From the NCBI GenBank assembly GCA_036276255.1, contig DASUPK010000050.1, forward strand, positions 28,575 to 92,574: a DNA stretch of 64,000 nt, read 5' to 3'. The position numbers were made by a program, and so were the translations under genes. The stretch comes from DASUPK01 sp036276255. Its GTDB lineage: Bacteria; Actinomycetota; Thermoleophilia; Solirubrobacterales; 70-9. The notes below the pieces were generated by a model. That model ran no database searches and was not told where the DNA came from. It worked only from the letters and a program-made list of their open reading frames with translations. Each line of letters opens with the position of its first letter. The stretch's first letter is position 1. Below are positions 16,794 to 25,405 of the stretch, in pieces.

Positions 16794-17870
16794 ATGAAGA
16801 TCGCCGTCCTCGGCGTGGGGCTGATCGGTGGATCGATCGGGCTCGCCGCCCGCGCCAGACTCGACGCCGAGGTCGCCGGGTTCGATCCCGACCGGGAGCT
16901 GCTCGACCGGGCGACCGAGCTCGGGGCGATCGATGCGGCGCATGACTCGGTCGCGTCGGCCGTCCAAGGCGCGGAGCTGGTGTTCTGCGCCGCCCCGGTA
17001 CTCGCCCTCCCCGGCCTAGCGGCAGAGGCGCTCGACGCATCCGGAGAGGATTGCGCCGTGACCGACGTGGGCTCGGTGAAGCGCGACGTGATCACCACTC
17101 TCGGATCCGACAGCCGCTTCATCGGCGGGCATCCGCTGGCGGGGGCGGAGACCTCCGGCGTGGAGAGCGCTCGGGCCGATCTCTTCGAGGGCGCCCGCTG
17201 GTACCTGACCCCGACTTCCACCACCGGCGGCGTGCTCTACGACCGCGTGCAGCGGGCCATCGCGGACATCGGGGCGCGCCCACAGGCGATCGAGGCGGAA
17301 ACCCACGACCGCCTGATGGCGTCGATCAGCCACCTGCCTCACGTGGTGGCGAACGTCCTGGTGACGCAGGCGGCGACGGCGCTCAGCGAGGAGGCCGAGC
17401 ACCTGCCGGAGGTGGGGCCGAGCTTCCGCGACGCCACCCGGGTCGCCGGGGCCAACCCCGCGATCTGGGGCGACATCTTCGCCGGGAACCGGGAGGCCGT
17501 CGCGGCCGAGATCGACGCCGCCGTGGCCCGGCTGACCGAGGCGGCCGAGCTGATCCGCTCGGGTGAGCGGGAGGCTGTCGCGAGCTGGCATGAGCAGGCC
17601 GGCCGCCACCGTCGGGAGCTGATCGAGGCCGAGATCGCCGGAGGGCCCCTCCATGAGCTGAGGGTGCTGGTGCCGAACCGCCCGGGGATCGTGGCCGAGA
17701 TCGCGCTGGAGCTCGGCCGCGCGGGCGTCAACATCGAGGACATGGCTCTCTATCCCGCAGCGGACATGACCTCCGGCGCGGTCTCGCTCTACGTCGCAGG
17801 CGAGGAGGAGACCGAGCGGGCAGAGCGCCTGGTGCGCGAGCTCGGCCACGACGTCTCGCGCGCGGAATGA
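16794..17870 (+). CDS. tyrA: Prephenate dehydrogenase with C-terminal ACT domain
   Basis: A 358-residue NAD(P)-dependent enzyme converting prephenate to 4-hydroxyphenylpyruvate for tyrosine synthesis. The N-terminal Rossmann motif is GVGLIGGSIGLAAR, followed by TDVGSVKRDV and GGHPLAGAETSG, then the helical dimerisation domain. Residues about 283-356 form an ACT domain (LRVLVPNRPGIVAEIALELGRAGVNIEDM), the usual site of tyrosine feedback. It sits between DAHP synthase and aroA and overlaps aroA by 4 nt (ATGA). Confidence 0.95.
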   Translation: MKIAVLGVGLIGGSIGLAARARLDAEVAGFDPDRELLDRATELGAIDAAHDSVASAVQGAELVFCAAPVLALPGLAAEALDASGEDCAVTDVGSVKRDVITTLGSDSRFIGGHPLAGAETSGVESARADLFEGARWYLTPTSTTGGVLYDRVQRAIADIGARPQAIEAETHDRLMASISHLPHVVANVLVTQAATALSEEAEHLPEVGPSFRDATRVAGANPAIWGDIFAGNREAVAAEIDAAVARLTEAAELIRSGEREAVASWHEQAGRHRRELIEAEIAGGPLHELRVLVPNRPGIVAEIALELGRAGVNIEDMALYPAADMTSGAVSLYVAGEEETERAERLVRELGHDVSRAE

Positions 17871-19189
17871 CGCGGTTCGATCCCGCCGGCCCACTGCGCG
17901 GCGAGCTGCGCCCGCCGCCTGACAAGTCGGTCACCCACCGCGCGGCGCTGATCGGCGCGATGGCGGATGGCCCGACCCGCGTCACCGGTTACCTCGACTC
18001 CGAGGACACCCGGGCGACGCTGCGGGCGGTCGCCGCCGTCGGCGCCGAGGTTCGCGAGGGCGACGCGGACGATCACGGAGGGTTCTTCGTCGAGATCGAG
18101 GGAGTCGGCCTGAGCGGAGCGCGTCCGGGCGCGATCGACGTCGGCAACGCCGGCACGCTGCTTCGGATCATGCCCGGATGGCTCGCGGGCCAGCCGGAGG
18201 GCGAGTGGACCTTCGACGGCGACGATTCGATCCGGCGGCGTCCGGTCGATCGGATAGCCGACCCTCTGCGGCTGATGGGCGCGGATGTCGAGTGCCGCGA
18301 CGGGCGCCTCCCACCGCTGCGAGTGCGCGGTACGCGTCTCCGCGGCATCGACTACGAGATGCCGATCGCAAGCGCCCAGGTGAAGTCCTGCCTGTTGCTG
18401 GCCGGGCTGCTGGCGGAGGGTGAGACGGCCATCCACGAGCCGATCGGAACCCGGGACCACACGGAGCGGATGCTGGCCGCGATGGGCGCTTCCCTGCGCC
18501 GCGAGGGCCACGTCCTGATCATCTCCCCGTCCGAGCGCCTGGAGGCGGGGGACGTTCCGGTGCCGGGAGATTTCTCCTCGGCTGCCTTCTTCGTCGCCGG
18601 CGCGCTGCTGGTGCCGGGCAGCGAGGTCGCGCTGCGCGAGGTCGGGATCAACCGCAACCGGATCGGGCTGCTCTCGATCCTCTCCCGCATGGGGGTTGAG
18701 ATGGGCGGAGCGCACGAGGACGGAAGGGCGATGACGGTGGACGAGATCCGTGAGCCGGGCCCTGAGCCGATTGCGACCCTGCACGTGCGGGGCGCGTCGC
18801 TGCATGGGGCCGAGGTGACGGCGGCCGACGTCCCGGCGGCGATCGACGAGCTTCCGCTGCTCGCCCTGCTCGCATGCTTCGCAGAGGGGGAGACGGTCGT
18901 CGGGGGCGCGCAGGAGCTGCGGGCGAAGGAGTCCGATCGGATCAGCGGGGTGGTCGAGGGGCTGTCGGGGCTCGGCGCCGACATCGAGGCGCGCCCGGAC
19001 GGGTTCGCGGTCCGCGGGACCGGTGGCCTGCGGGGCGGCACGATCGACGCCCGGGGCGATCACCGCCTTGCGATGGTCGGCGCGATCGCGGGCTTGGCGT
19101 CCGAGGATGGTGTCGAGGTGGACGGCTTCGATGCCGTCGCGGTCAGCTATCCGCGCTTCGAGCGCGACCTGAGGGCGCTACTCGCCTGA
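17867..19189 (+). CDS. aroA: 3-phosphoshikimate 1-carboxyvinyltransferase (EPSP synthase)
   Basis: A 440-residue enzyme transferring enolpyruvyl from PEP to shikimate 3-phosphate. Motifs are PPDKSVTHRAALIGAMADG at the N-terminus, VGNAGTLLRIM (PEP-binding loop, a GNAGT variant), RRRPVDRIADPLRLMGA, SAQVKSCLLLAGL, and AKESDRISGV with the conserved catalytic region near the C-terminus. ATG start overlaps tyrA. The last 12 nt overlap the convergent cupin gene. It completes the shikimate-to-tyrosine genes of this operon. Confidence 0.96.
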   Translation: MTRFDPAGPLRGELRPPPDKSVTHRAALIGAMADGPTRVTGYLDSEDTRATLRAVAAVGAEVREGDADDHGGFFVEIEGVGLSGARPGAIDVGNAGTLLRIMPGWLAGQPEGEWTFDGDDSIRRRPVDRIADPLRLMGADVECRDGRLPPLRVRGTRLRGIDYEMPIASAQVKSCLLLAGLLAEGETAIHEPIGTRDHTERMLAAMGASLRREGHVLIISPSERLEAGDVPVPGDFSSAAFFVAGALLVPGSEVALREVGINRNRIGLLSILSRMGVEMGGAHEDGRAMTVDEIREPGPEPIATLHVRGASLHGAEVTAADVPAAIDELPLLALLACFAEGETVVGGAQELRAKESDRISGVVEGLSGLGADIEARPDGFAVRGTGGLRGGTIDARGDHRLAMVGAIAGLASEDGVEVDGFDAVAVSYPRFERDLRALLA

Positions 19190-19528
19190 GGGCTGCTGGG
19201 ACGGGTGCCCGTCGCCCGGCCAGGGGGAGAGCACGAGCAGGATCCGCGAGTCCTCGACCGCCTGCACCTCATGGCGCTCCCTGGGATCGAAAATCGCCAG
19301 CAGGCCGGGTCCACCCGCAGCCGAGTCGCCGTCGGGAGTGTCGAGCACGACGTTCCCGTCGATGACGAGGAGCCAGGCCCGCTCGTGGACCTGGTGCTCC
19401 TGGAGCTGCTCGCCCTTGGGCAGGTTGATGACGATCGCCCGGCCCTCGGACTCGGAGTCGAGGACCTGCGGCTGGCGCGGTTCCACTTGCATTTCGTTGA
19501 GGTTCCAACTCTCCACGTCAAGCGGCAC
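19178..19528 (-). CDS. Cupin-domain protein
   Basis: A 116-residue single-domain cupin. The pattern IVINLPKGEQLQEHQVHERAWLLVIDGNVVL resembles cupin motif 1 (G...H.H...E...G), and LLAIFDPRERHEVQAVEDSRILLVLSPWPG resembles motif 2 with its His. Metal binding is plausible but the substrate is unknown. The start is GTG 19528, since upstream codons look like intergenic sequence. It lies on the opposite strand between aroA and cmk, and its 3' end overlaps aroA. Confidence 0.78.
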   Translation of the reverse strand: MPLDVESWNLNEMQVEPRQPQVLDSESEGRAIVINLPKGEQLQEHQVHERAWLLVIDGNVVLDTPDGDSAAGGPGLLAIFDPRERHEVQAVEDSRILLVLSPWPGDGHPSQQPSGE

Positions 19529-19575
19529 TCTATATCCGCGCCGGGTCCAGGGGAAACCGTACGCTGGCGAGCACG

Positions 19576-20214
19576 ATGGTGATCGCGATCGACGGCCCCG
19601 CCGGGGCCGGCAAGTCAACCGTGGCCAGGGGCGTCGCCAGGGCGCTTGGATTCACCTACCTCGACTCCGGGGCGATGTACCGCTGCGTGGCCCTCGCTGC
19701 GCTCGATGGGCACGTGGACCTCGGTGACGGGGAGGCGCTGGGCGAGATGGCCTGGGGCCTGGCAATCGGATTCGATGGCGACACCATCCAGCTCGACGGC
19801 AAGCCGGTCGAAGGCCGCATCCGGACTCCCGAGGTGACGGTCGCCTCCTCGAAGGTGTCAGTGCACCCGCAGGTGCGCCAGGCGATGGTGAAGCGCCAAC
19901 GCGAGCTGATCGCGGCCGGGAACTACGTCGCCGAGGGCCGGGACATCGGCACCGTGGTCAGCCCGGACTCGCCCCTGAAGGTCTTTTTGACCGCGAGCGA
20001 AGAGGAGCGCGCGCGGCGGCGCGCGGCCGAGACGGGCGCGTCCGTGGACGAGGTCCGGGAGGCGATCGAGGACAGGGACCGTCGCGATCGCGGCCGCGAG
20101 TACGGCGCTCTCCGCGCCGCTGACGACTCGGTCGCGCTCGATACCACGGATCTCACACCCGAGCAGGTCGTCGAGCGGATCGCCACGCTCGCCCGGGAGC
20201 GGGGAATCGCCTGA
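19576..20214 (+). CDS. cmk: Cytidylate kinase
   Basis: A 212-residue CMP/dCMP kinase. P-loop IAIDGPAGAGKSTVARGVA is at the N-terminus; YLDSGAMYRCVAL, the CMP-binding YVAEGRDIGTVV segment, and the lid region (TASEEERARRRAAETGAS) follow. It supplies CDP for nucleic acid and lipid synthesis. The TGA stop overlaps the der ATG as TGATG, a very common cmk-der arrangement in Gram-positive bacteria. Confidence 0.96.
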   Translation: MVIAIDGPAGAGKSTVARGVARALGFTYLDSGAMYRCVALAALDGHVDLGDGEALGEMAWGLAIGFDGDTIQLDGKPVEGRIRTPEVTVASSKVSVHPQVRQAMVKRQRELIAAGNYVAEGRDIGTVVSPDSPLKVFLTASEEERARRRAAETGASVDEVREAIEDRDRRDRGREYGALRAADDSVALDTTDLTPEQVVERIATLARERGIA

Positions 20215-21590
20215 TGGAGGCCGGACCCGCCGCCCAGATGCTGCGCGGCCGGCCCTCGGTCGCGGTGGTCGGCTTCCCGAACGCGGGCAAGAGCACGCTG
20301 ATCAACCGCCTCGCCGGCGGCCGCGAGGCGGTCACCGACGCAGAGCCCGGCGTGACCCGAGATCGCCGTGCGCTCCCCTGCGAGTGGAACGGGCTCAGCT
20401 TCGACCTGATCGACACTGGCGGCGTTGACCTCGCGGACTCCGCCAAGCTGGCTCGCTCGGTCCAGGCCCAGGCGAAGGTCGCGATCGAGGACGCTGATGT
20501 CGTCCTTCTCGTGGCAGACGCTCGGGCCGGGCTCGGCCCGGGGGATGCGGAGCTCGCCGACCTCCTCCGCCGCTCCGGCCGGCCGGTGCTGGTGGCAGCC
20601 AACAAGATCGATCGCCCGGAGGACGAGGCGCTCGGCGCCGAGCTCAACTCCCTCGGCCTGGGTGTGCCCTTCCCGGTCTCCGCCGGCCACGGCCTGGGGA
20701 CCGGCGACCTCCTGGACCGGCTGGTCGAGGAGCTTCGCCGGCATTCGGTGGTGGAGGTCGACGACGATGACGAGCAACCGCCCCGCATCACGATCCTCGG
20801 CCGCCCGAACGTCGGCAAGTCGTCGCTGCTCAACTCTCTGCTTGGCTCCGAGCGCGTCATCGTTAACGAGGCCGCTGGGACCACGCGTGACCCGGTCGAC
20901 ACCGAAGCGGAGGTGGCGGGCAAACGCGTCGTCCTGGTCGACACGGCCGGCCTGCGGCGCAGGGCCAAGGTGGCGGGGACGGTCGACTACTACGCCCAGT
21001 TGCGCTCCGAGCGAGCGGCGGAGCGCTCGGACGCCGCGATCGTGGTCTGCGACGCGACCGAGGGCGTGACCTCCGAGGACCTGCGCGTCGCCGAGCTGTC
21101 GATGCGATCGGGCTGCGCGACCGTGCTTGCCCTCAACAAGTGGGACGTCTCGCGTACGGACATCGACGACGCTCGCGCCCGCGTCGCCCAGAAGAACCGC
21201 TTGCGCCCGCCGGTCCTCACCTGCTCGGCGCACACTGGGCGTGGGGTGGGAGCGGTGCTGCGGCAGGCGATCGTCCTGGCCGAGCGCTCGGCCGACCGAA
21301 TCCCGACGCCGGAGCTCAACAAGTTCATCGCGACCGTGGTCGGGAACCGGCCGCCGCCACAGCGTCACGGACGCAGGCTCCGGCTCTACTACGGGGCCCA
21401 GGTCGGCAGGCGGCCGCCGCGCTTCGCGATCCAGGTGAACGACCGCCGGCTGATCACGCGCGACTGGGCCTTCCATTTGGAGAACCGGTTGCGCGCGGCT
21501 TACTCCCTCGAGGGCGTCCCGCTGGTGATCGACTACGTGCCTCGCAAGGGGAGGCGGAACCGGAGCGGGGAGCGGGCGGGCCGGGTATAA
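20214..21590 (+). CDS. der: Ribosome biogenesis GTPase Der (EngA)
   Basis: Tandem-GTPase protein (458 aa) needed for 50S subunit maturation. The first G domain has GFPNAGKSTLINRL, DTGGVDL and ANKIDRPED; the second has GRPNVGKSSLLNSLLG, DTAGLRRRAKV and ALNKWDVS. A C-terminal KH-like domain follows (FIATVVGNRPPPQRHGRR, LVIDYVPRKGRRNR). Length and order match the family. Coupled to cmk. Confidence 0.96.
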   Translation: MEAGPAAQMLRGRPSVAVVGFPNAGKSTLINRLAGGREAVTDAEPGVTRDRRALPCEWNGLSFDLIDTGGVDLADSAKLARSVQAQAKVAIEDADVVLLVADARAGLGPGDAELADLLRRSGRPVLVAANKIDRPEDEALGAELNSLGLGVPFPVSAGHGLGTGDLLDRLVEELRRHSVVEVDDDDEQPPRITILGRPNVGKSSLLNSLLGSERVIVNEAAGTTRDPVDTEAEVAGKRVVLVDTAGLRRRAKVAGTVDYYAQLRSERAAERSDAAIVVCDATEGVTSEDLRVAELSMRSGCATVLALNKWDVSRTDIDDARARVAQKNRLRPPVLTCSAHTGRGVGAVLRQAIVLAERSADRIPTPELNKFIATVVGNRPPPQRHGRRLRLYYGAQVGRRPPRFAIQVNDRRLITRDWAFHLENRLRAAYSLEGVPLVIDYVPRKGRRNRSGERAGRV

Positions 21591-21600
21591 CCGGCGGTTC

Positions 21601-23520
21601 GTGAGTGCCGACGAACCCGGCGACTCCGAGGGCAAGAAGGCCTCCGGAGAGACCGGTGACAAGAGCAAGGAGGGGAAGAAGCACAAGCCCGCGCGCTTTC
21701 GGCGCCGTGTCAGCCTGCCCCGGCCGAGAATTTCCAAACCGAGCCTCTCGAAGCCGAAGGTCCCGGACGGGGCGGGCGACCTCTGGTTCCGGTTCGTCAC
21801 CCGCCTGCGGGCCGTCGCCTACTGGCTCAGGGAAAAGGCCCAGGTCGCCTGGCGCTGGATCAAGCAGGCGGCTGCCGCAGTGGCCTACTGGTGGTCGAGG
21901 CGCTCCCGCGGGACCAGAATCCGGATCTTCGCCGTCGCCGGCGTCGTCGTGCTCTACCTGATCCTCAAGTTCCTGCCGGTTCCCGGCGTCCCCTGCGAGA
22001 TCTCGGCAGCGAAGGAGTGTGCGCCCTCCAACGACACGATCGCCTACGTGCCCAGGGACGCCCTGCTCTATGCGCACCTGACGGTGAACAGCTCGAGCCA
22101 CCAGTGGGATTTGGCGGGCGACCTGCATGACCAGCTACCCAACTTCGCCGCGCTGCTGCAGAGCGACACCAGCTCTCTCGCCATCCCCGCTGGCCGGGCG
22201 GTGGACCTGGGGCACGAGGTCCTGCCGTGGGCGAAGGACGACCTCGCCCTGATCGGAGTCCCCGGCCCGAAGAGGACGACGGCCGATGCCTACGTCGTCG
22301 GCGTGGGGGACAGCGGCGAGGCCGACCAATTCCTCACGAGCCTCTCTCCGGGCGGCAAGCCCAAGCAGGCGAAGGTGGGCGACGCGACCCTCAGCGTGTA
22401 CCCGACCGGGCTAGCCACCGCGCGCTCGGGCGGCGAGGCCCTGTTCGGAGACGTGCTGGCGGTTCGCGGCGCGCTCGCCGCCGAGTCGGGCCAGGCGCCG
22501 AGGCTGGAGGGTTCCGACCAGGACGCCGCCCGGTCCGAGCTCCCGGACGTCCGGCTGGCCGAGCTCTATCTCTCCCGGGCAGGAATCAGCCGGCTGCTCG
22601 CCGGGCGCCCCGGCAGCGCAACCCAGCTGGGTACCTTCGTCGACTACGGCGCCACGACCGGCATGGCCGCCTCGCTGCGAGCCCGCGACGACGGGGTGGA
22701 GGTGAACCTGGTCAGCGACCTCGATCCCAAGCTCGAGCAGCGGAGTCCGACGGTGTTCGCGAGCCTCCCGCGGTTCGAGCCGAGCCTGGCCGATGAGGCC
22801 GGATCGGATGCTCTCGGGTACGTCGGTGTCGGCGACCTCGGCCCGGCGGTGGCCAAGGCTCTGGAGACCGCCGGTGACGGGGCGCGGGGCCTGGCGGGGT
22901 CGCTCCGGACCCTGGGGCGGACCCTGCGCCAGCAGGCGGGGGTCGATCCATTCCGGGACCTGCTGCCGGCGCTGGGAGGCGAGGCGGCGCTGGTCGCCGA
23001 GCCGACGGGCACCGTTCCCTACGCGAGCCTGATCGTCGACGGAGTGGATGAGAACAAGGCGGGCGATGCGCTCGCGTCGCTGCAGCAGCCGATCCTGAAG
23101 GCCGCAACCGCCCGTGGCCAGCAGCAGGTGCCCTCGTTCCAGTCGAAGGAGATCGACGGGGTGGCGGTCCACTCGGTGCAGATCTCGCCGGCGGTCGACC
23201 TCTCCTACGCGATCTTCGACGGCAAGCTGGTGATCTCGACGCAGCCCGAGGGCATCTCGCAGGTGCGATCGAGCGGCGACGACCTGGGCGGGACCGGCGC
23301 GTACCAGGCGGCGACGGACCGACTCCCGGACAGTGTGTCGGCGCTAGTCTTCCTCAACCTCAATGAGGTGTTGGGGTTGGCCCAGCGGGCCGGCCTGGCA
23401 GAGGATCCACTGTATGCCTCGCTCAGCGAAGACATCTCGCACGTTCAATCTCTCGGCCTCGCCGTGAGAGGGAGCGACGAGCAGCTTCGCTCAGAGCTCT
23501 TCCTGGCCATCCACCACTGA
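21601..23520 (+). CDS. DUF3352-type membrane-anchored extracytoplasmic protein
   Basis: A 639-residue protein. The N-terminal 100 residues are highly charged and Lys/Arg/Pro-rich (KKHKPARFRRRVSLPRPR) and probably cytoplasmic; residues about 102-123 form one transmembrane helix (IRIFAVAGVVVLYLILKFL). The rest is a large extracytoplasmic domain of the DUF3352 type, with the repeated 'P.D.L.Y..L' style start (YVPRDALLYAHLTVNSSSHQW) and long Ala/Leu-rich beta-alpha repeats. GTG start, 10 nt after der. Function is not known; the family is common in Thermoleophilia. Confidence 0.75.
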   Translation: MSADEPGDSEGKKASGETGDKSKEGKKHKPARFRRRVSLPRPRISKPSLSKPKVPDGAGDLWFRFVTRLRAVAYWLREKAQVAWRWIKQAAAAVAYWWSRRSRGTRIRIFAVAGVVVLYLILKFLPVPGVPCEISAAKECAPSNDTIAYVPRDALLYAHLTVNSSSHQWDLAGDLHDQLPNFAALLQSDTSSLAIPAGRAVDLGHEVLPWAKDDLALIGVPGPKRTTADAYVVGVGDSGEADQFLTSLSPGGKPKQAKVGDATLSVYPTGLATARSGGEALFGDVLAVRGALAAESGQAPRLEGSDQDAARSELPDVRLAELYLSRAGISRLLAGRPGSATQLGTFVDYGATTGMAASLRARDDGVEVNLVSDLDPKLEQRSPTVFASLPRFEPSLADEAGSDALGYVGVGDLGPAVAKALETAGDGARGLAGSLRTLGRTLRQQAGVDPFRDLLPALGGEAALVAEPTGTVPYASLIVDGVDENKAGDALASLQQPILKAATARGQQQVPSFQSKEIDGVAVHSVQISPAVDLSYAIFDGKLVISTQPEGISQVRSSGDDLGGTGAYQAATDRLPDSVSALVFLNLNEVLGLAQRAGLAEDPLYASLSEDISHVQSLGLAVRGSDEQLRSELFLAIHH

Positions 23521-23530
23521 GATAAGGACC

Positions 23531-24787
23531 ATGCAACAGCTTTCAGAGAACGAGTTCCTGTTCACCTCCGAATCCGTCACCGAGGGCCATCCGGACAAGG
23601 TCTGCGACCAGATCTCCGACGGCGTCCTCGACGCCGTGATGGCCGAAGACCCCACCGGGCGGGTGGCCTGCGAGTGCCTGGTCAACACCGGGCTCGTGGT
23701 GGTCTCCGGCGAGATCACGACCGAGACCTACGTGGACATCCCCTCGATCGCGCGCGAGACGATCCGCAAGATCGGCTACGACGATCCCCGCTACGGCTTC
23801 GACCACAAGGCCTGTGCAGTGCTCACCGCCATCGACGAGCAGTCGCCCGACATCGCTCAGGGTGTGGACAAGGGTCTCGAACAGCGCGAGGGCGACAGCT
23901 CCGACGAATTGGACTCGGCCGGCGCGGGCGACCAGGGGATGATGTTCGGCTACGCCAGCCGTGAGACGAAGGCGCTGATGCCGATGCCGATCCAGATCGC
24001 GCACCAGCTGGCCCGTCAGCTCGCCGAGGTCCGCAAGGCCGGCGTGGTCCCGTACCTCGGCCCGGACGGCAAGACCCAGGTCACCATCCGCTACGAGAAC
24101 GACCGGCCCGCCGAGATCTCCAAGGTCCTGATCTCCACGCAGCATCGCGAGGAGGCCGGTGAGCAGATGATCCGCAACGACCTCTGGGAGCACGTGCTCG
24201 AGCCCGTGCTGCATACGGAGTACAAGGAGCTCTACACCGAGAAGGAGCTGCTCGCCAGCTTCCTTGTCAACCCGACCGGCAAGTTCGTGATCGGCGGCCC
24301 GGTCGGCGACGCCGGCCTTACGGGCCGGAAGATCATCGTCGACACCTACGGAGGCGCCGCCCGGCATGGCGGAGGCGCGTTCTCGGGCAAGGACCCGTCG
24401 AAGGTCGACCGCTCGGCCGCATACGCGGCTCGCTACGTGGCCAAGAACATCGTCGCCGCGGGCCTCGCAGACCGCTGCGAGATCCAGGTCGCCTACGCGA
24501 TCGGCGTCGCGAGCCCGGTCTCGGTGATGGCGCAGACCTTCGGTACCGGGAAGGTCTCGGACTCCGAGATCGCCCGCCTCGTGCAGGAGAACTTCGACCT
24601 GCGTCCGGCCGCGTTCCGCCGCTACCTGGACCTGCACCGCCCGATCTTCCAGAAGACGGCGGCCTACGGCCACTTCGGCCGTGACGACTCCGACTTCACC
24701 TGGGAGCGGACGGACCGCGCGGACACGCTGCGCGAGGCCGCCGGCCTAGCGGCCGACAGGCCGGTCACTTCCGGAGCGGAGGCGTAA
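23531..24787 (+). CDS. metK: S-adenosylmethionine synthetase
   Basis: Makes SAM from methionine and ATP (418 aa). Signatures are TSESVTEGHPDKVCDQISDG, GAGDQGMMFGYA (the GAGDQG hexapeptide), GRKIIVDTYGG, GGGAFSGKDPSKVDRSAAY and the C-terminal FGRDDSDFTWE. ATG start with a weak AAGGA site (23524-23528). Only 10 nt separate it from the upstream gene, leaving no room for a SAM riboswitch. The TAA stop abuts one copy of the interspersed palindromic repeat. Confidence 0.97.
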   Translation: MQQLSENEFLFTSESVTEGHPDKVCDQISDGVLDAVMAEDPTGRVACECLVNTGLVVVSGEITTETYVDIPSIARETIRKIGYDDPRYGFDHKACAVLTAIDEQSPDIAQGVDKGLEQREGDSSDELDSAGAGDQGMMFGYASRETKALMPMPIQIAHQLARQLAEVRKAGVVPYLGPDGKTQVTIRYENDRPAEISKVLISTQHREEAGEQMIRNDLWEHVLEPVLHTEYKELYTEKELLASFLVNPTGKFVIGGPVGDAGLTGRKIIVDTYGGAARHGGGAFSGKDPSKVDRSAAYAARYVAKNIVAAGLADRCEIQVAYAIGVASPVSVMAQTFGTGKVSDSEIARLVQENFDLRPAAFRRYLDLHRPIFQKTAAYGHFGRDDSDFTWERTDRADTLREAAGLAADRPVTSGAEA

Positions 24788-24848
24788 GCCGAAGCGACTT
24801 GCGAGGGTCCGGCCGATTCGGCCGCGCCTGGTGGCGAAGCCGTCAGGC
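24785..24848 (+). repeat. Interspersed palindromic repeat, divergent copy D
   Basis: Starts at the metK stop and ends in gtggcgaagccgtc, aligning with copy C through gcagcgactt, a GGCCG..CGGCC inverted repeat (ggccgattcggcc) and ggcgaagccgtc. It is shorter and more diverged than copies A-C, with TAA rather than TAG at the left end. Confidence 0.55.
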
Positions 24849-25328
24849 GGTTCCCTCGGCCTCGCCCTGGAGGCCCGAGAGGATCGGGGTGGCCCGCTCC
24901 ACGTTCTGGACGACCTCCTCCGGTTGCGCCACGCCGGCGAAGACGAAGTTCGATTCATCGGTCCCGGCAGTGGTGAACTCGACGTCGCCGATCTGCATGA
25001 TCCGCTCGTAGACGCCCTGCCCGAAGTTGACGTTCTGGACCCGCTGCAGCCGCGTCTCCTGGACCTTCCGGGAGATGATCCCCACCTTGATGTTGAGCCG
25101 GCGGTCGGTGATCGTATAGACGGTCGCGACGCGCTTGACGAAGCCGACGACGATGGTCACCGCGAGGACGATCAGGAAGGTGACGACGCCGAGGCTGACG
25201 CTCTTGATCAACGCGGCAATGACGCCGGCGGCGGCGCCCACAAGGGCTCCCTTCAGATAGAAGCCGAGAATCGCCCGCCAGGAGGGATGCCCCTGGTAGA
25301 TCACCTTCTCCCCGGACTGCAGATCCAC
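24843..25328 (-). CDS. PH-domain (YdbS/YdbT-like) membrane protein
   Basis: A 161-residue protein with a short N-terminal motif (LQSGEKVIYQGHPSWRAI) typical of bacterial membrane PH-domain proteins, two closely spaced hydrophobic segments (residues about 20-65), and a bPH_2 core: VYTITDRRLNIKVGIISRKVQETRLQRVQNVN and IGDVEFTTAG. Such proteins are membrane-associated and of unknown biochemical role. The start is GTG 25328, just before the conserved motif. It is divergent from priA. Confidence 0.85.
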   Translation of the reverse strand: MDLQSGEKVIYQGHPSWRAILGFYLKGALVGAAAGVIAALIKSVSLGVVTFLIVLAVTIVVGFVKRVATVYTITDRRLNIKVGIISRKVQETRLQRVQNVNFGQGVYERIMQIGDVEFTTAGTDESNFVFAGVAQPEEVVQNVERATPILSGLQGEAEGTA

Positions 25329-25405
25329 GGGCCGGAGCCTACCTGCGCCGCGCTCGGTGACCTTCCAGTGCGGCCCGTCCGTGCCCCTGCCTAGGGTGAA
25401 TCTCC

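Noticed and set aside
23515..23530. SAM riboswitch upstream of metK
   Set aside because: Only 10 nt separate metK from the preceding gene.
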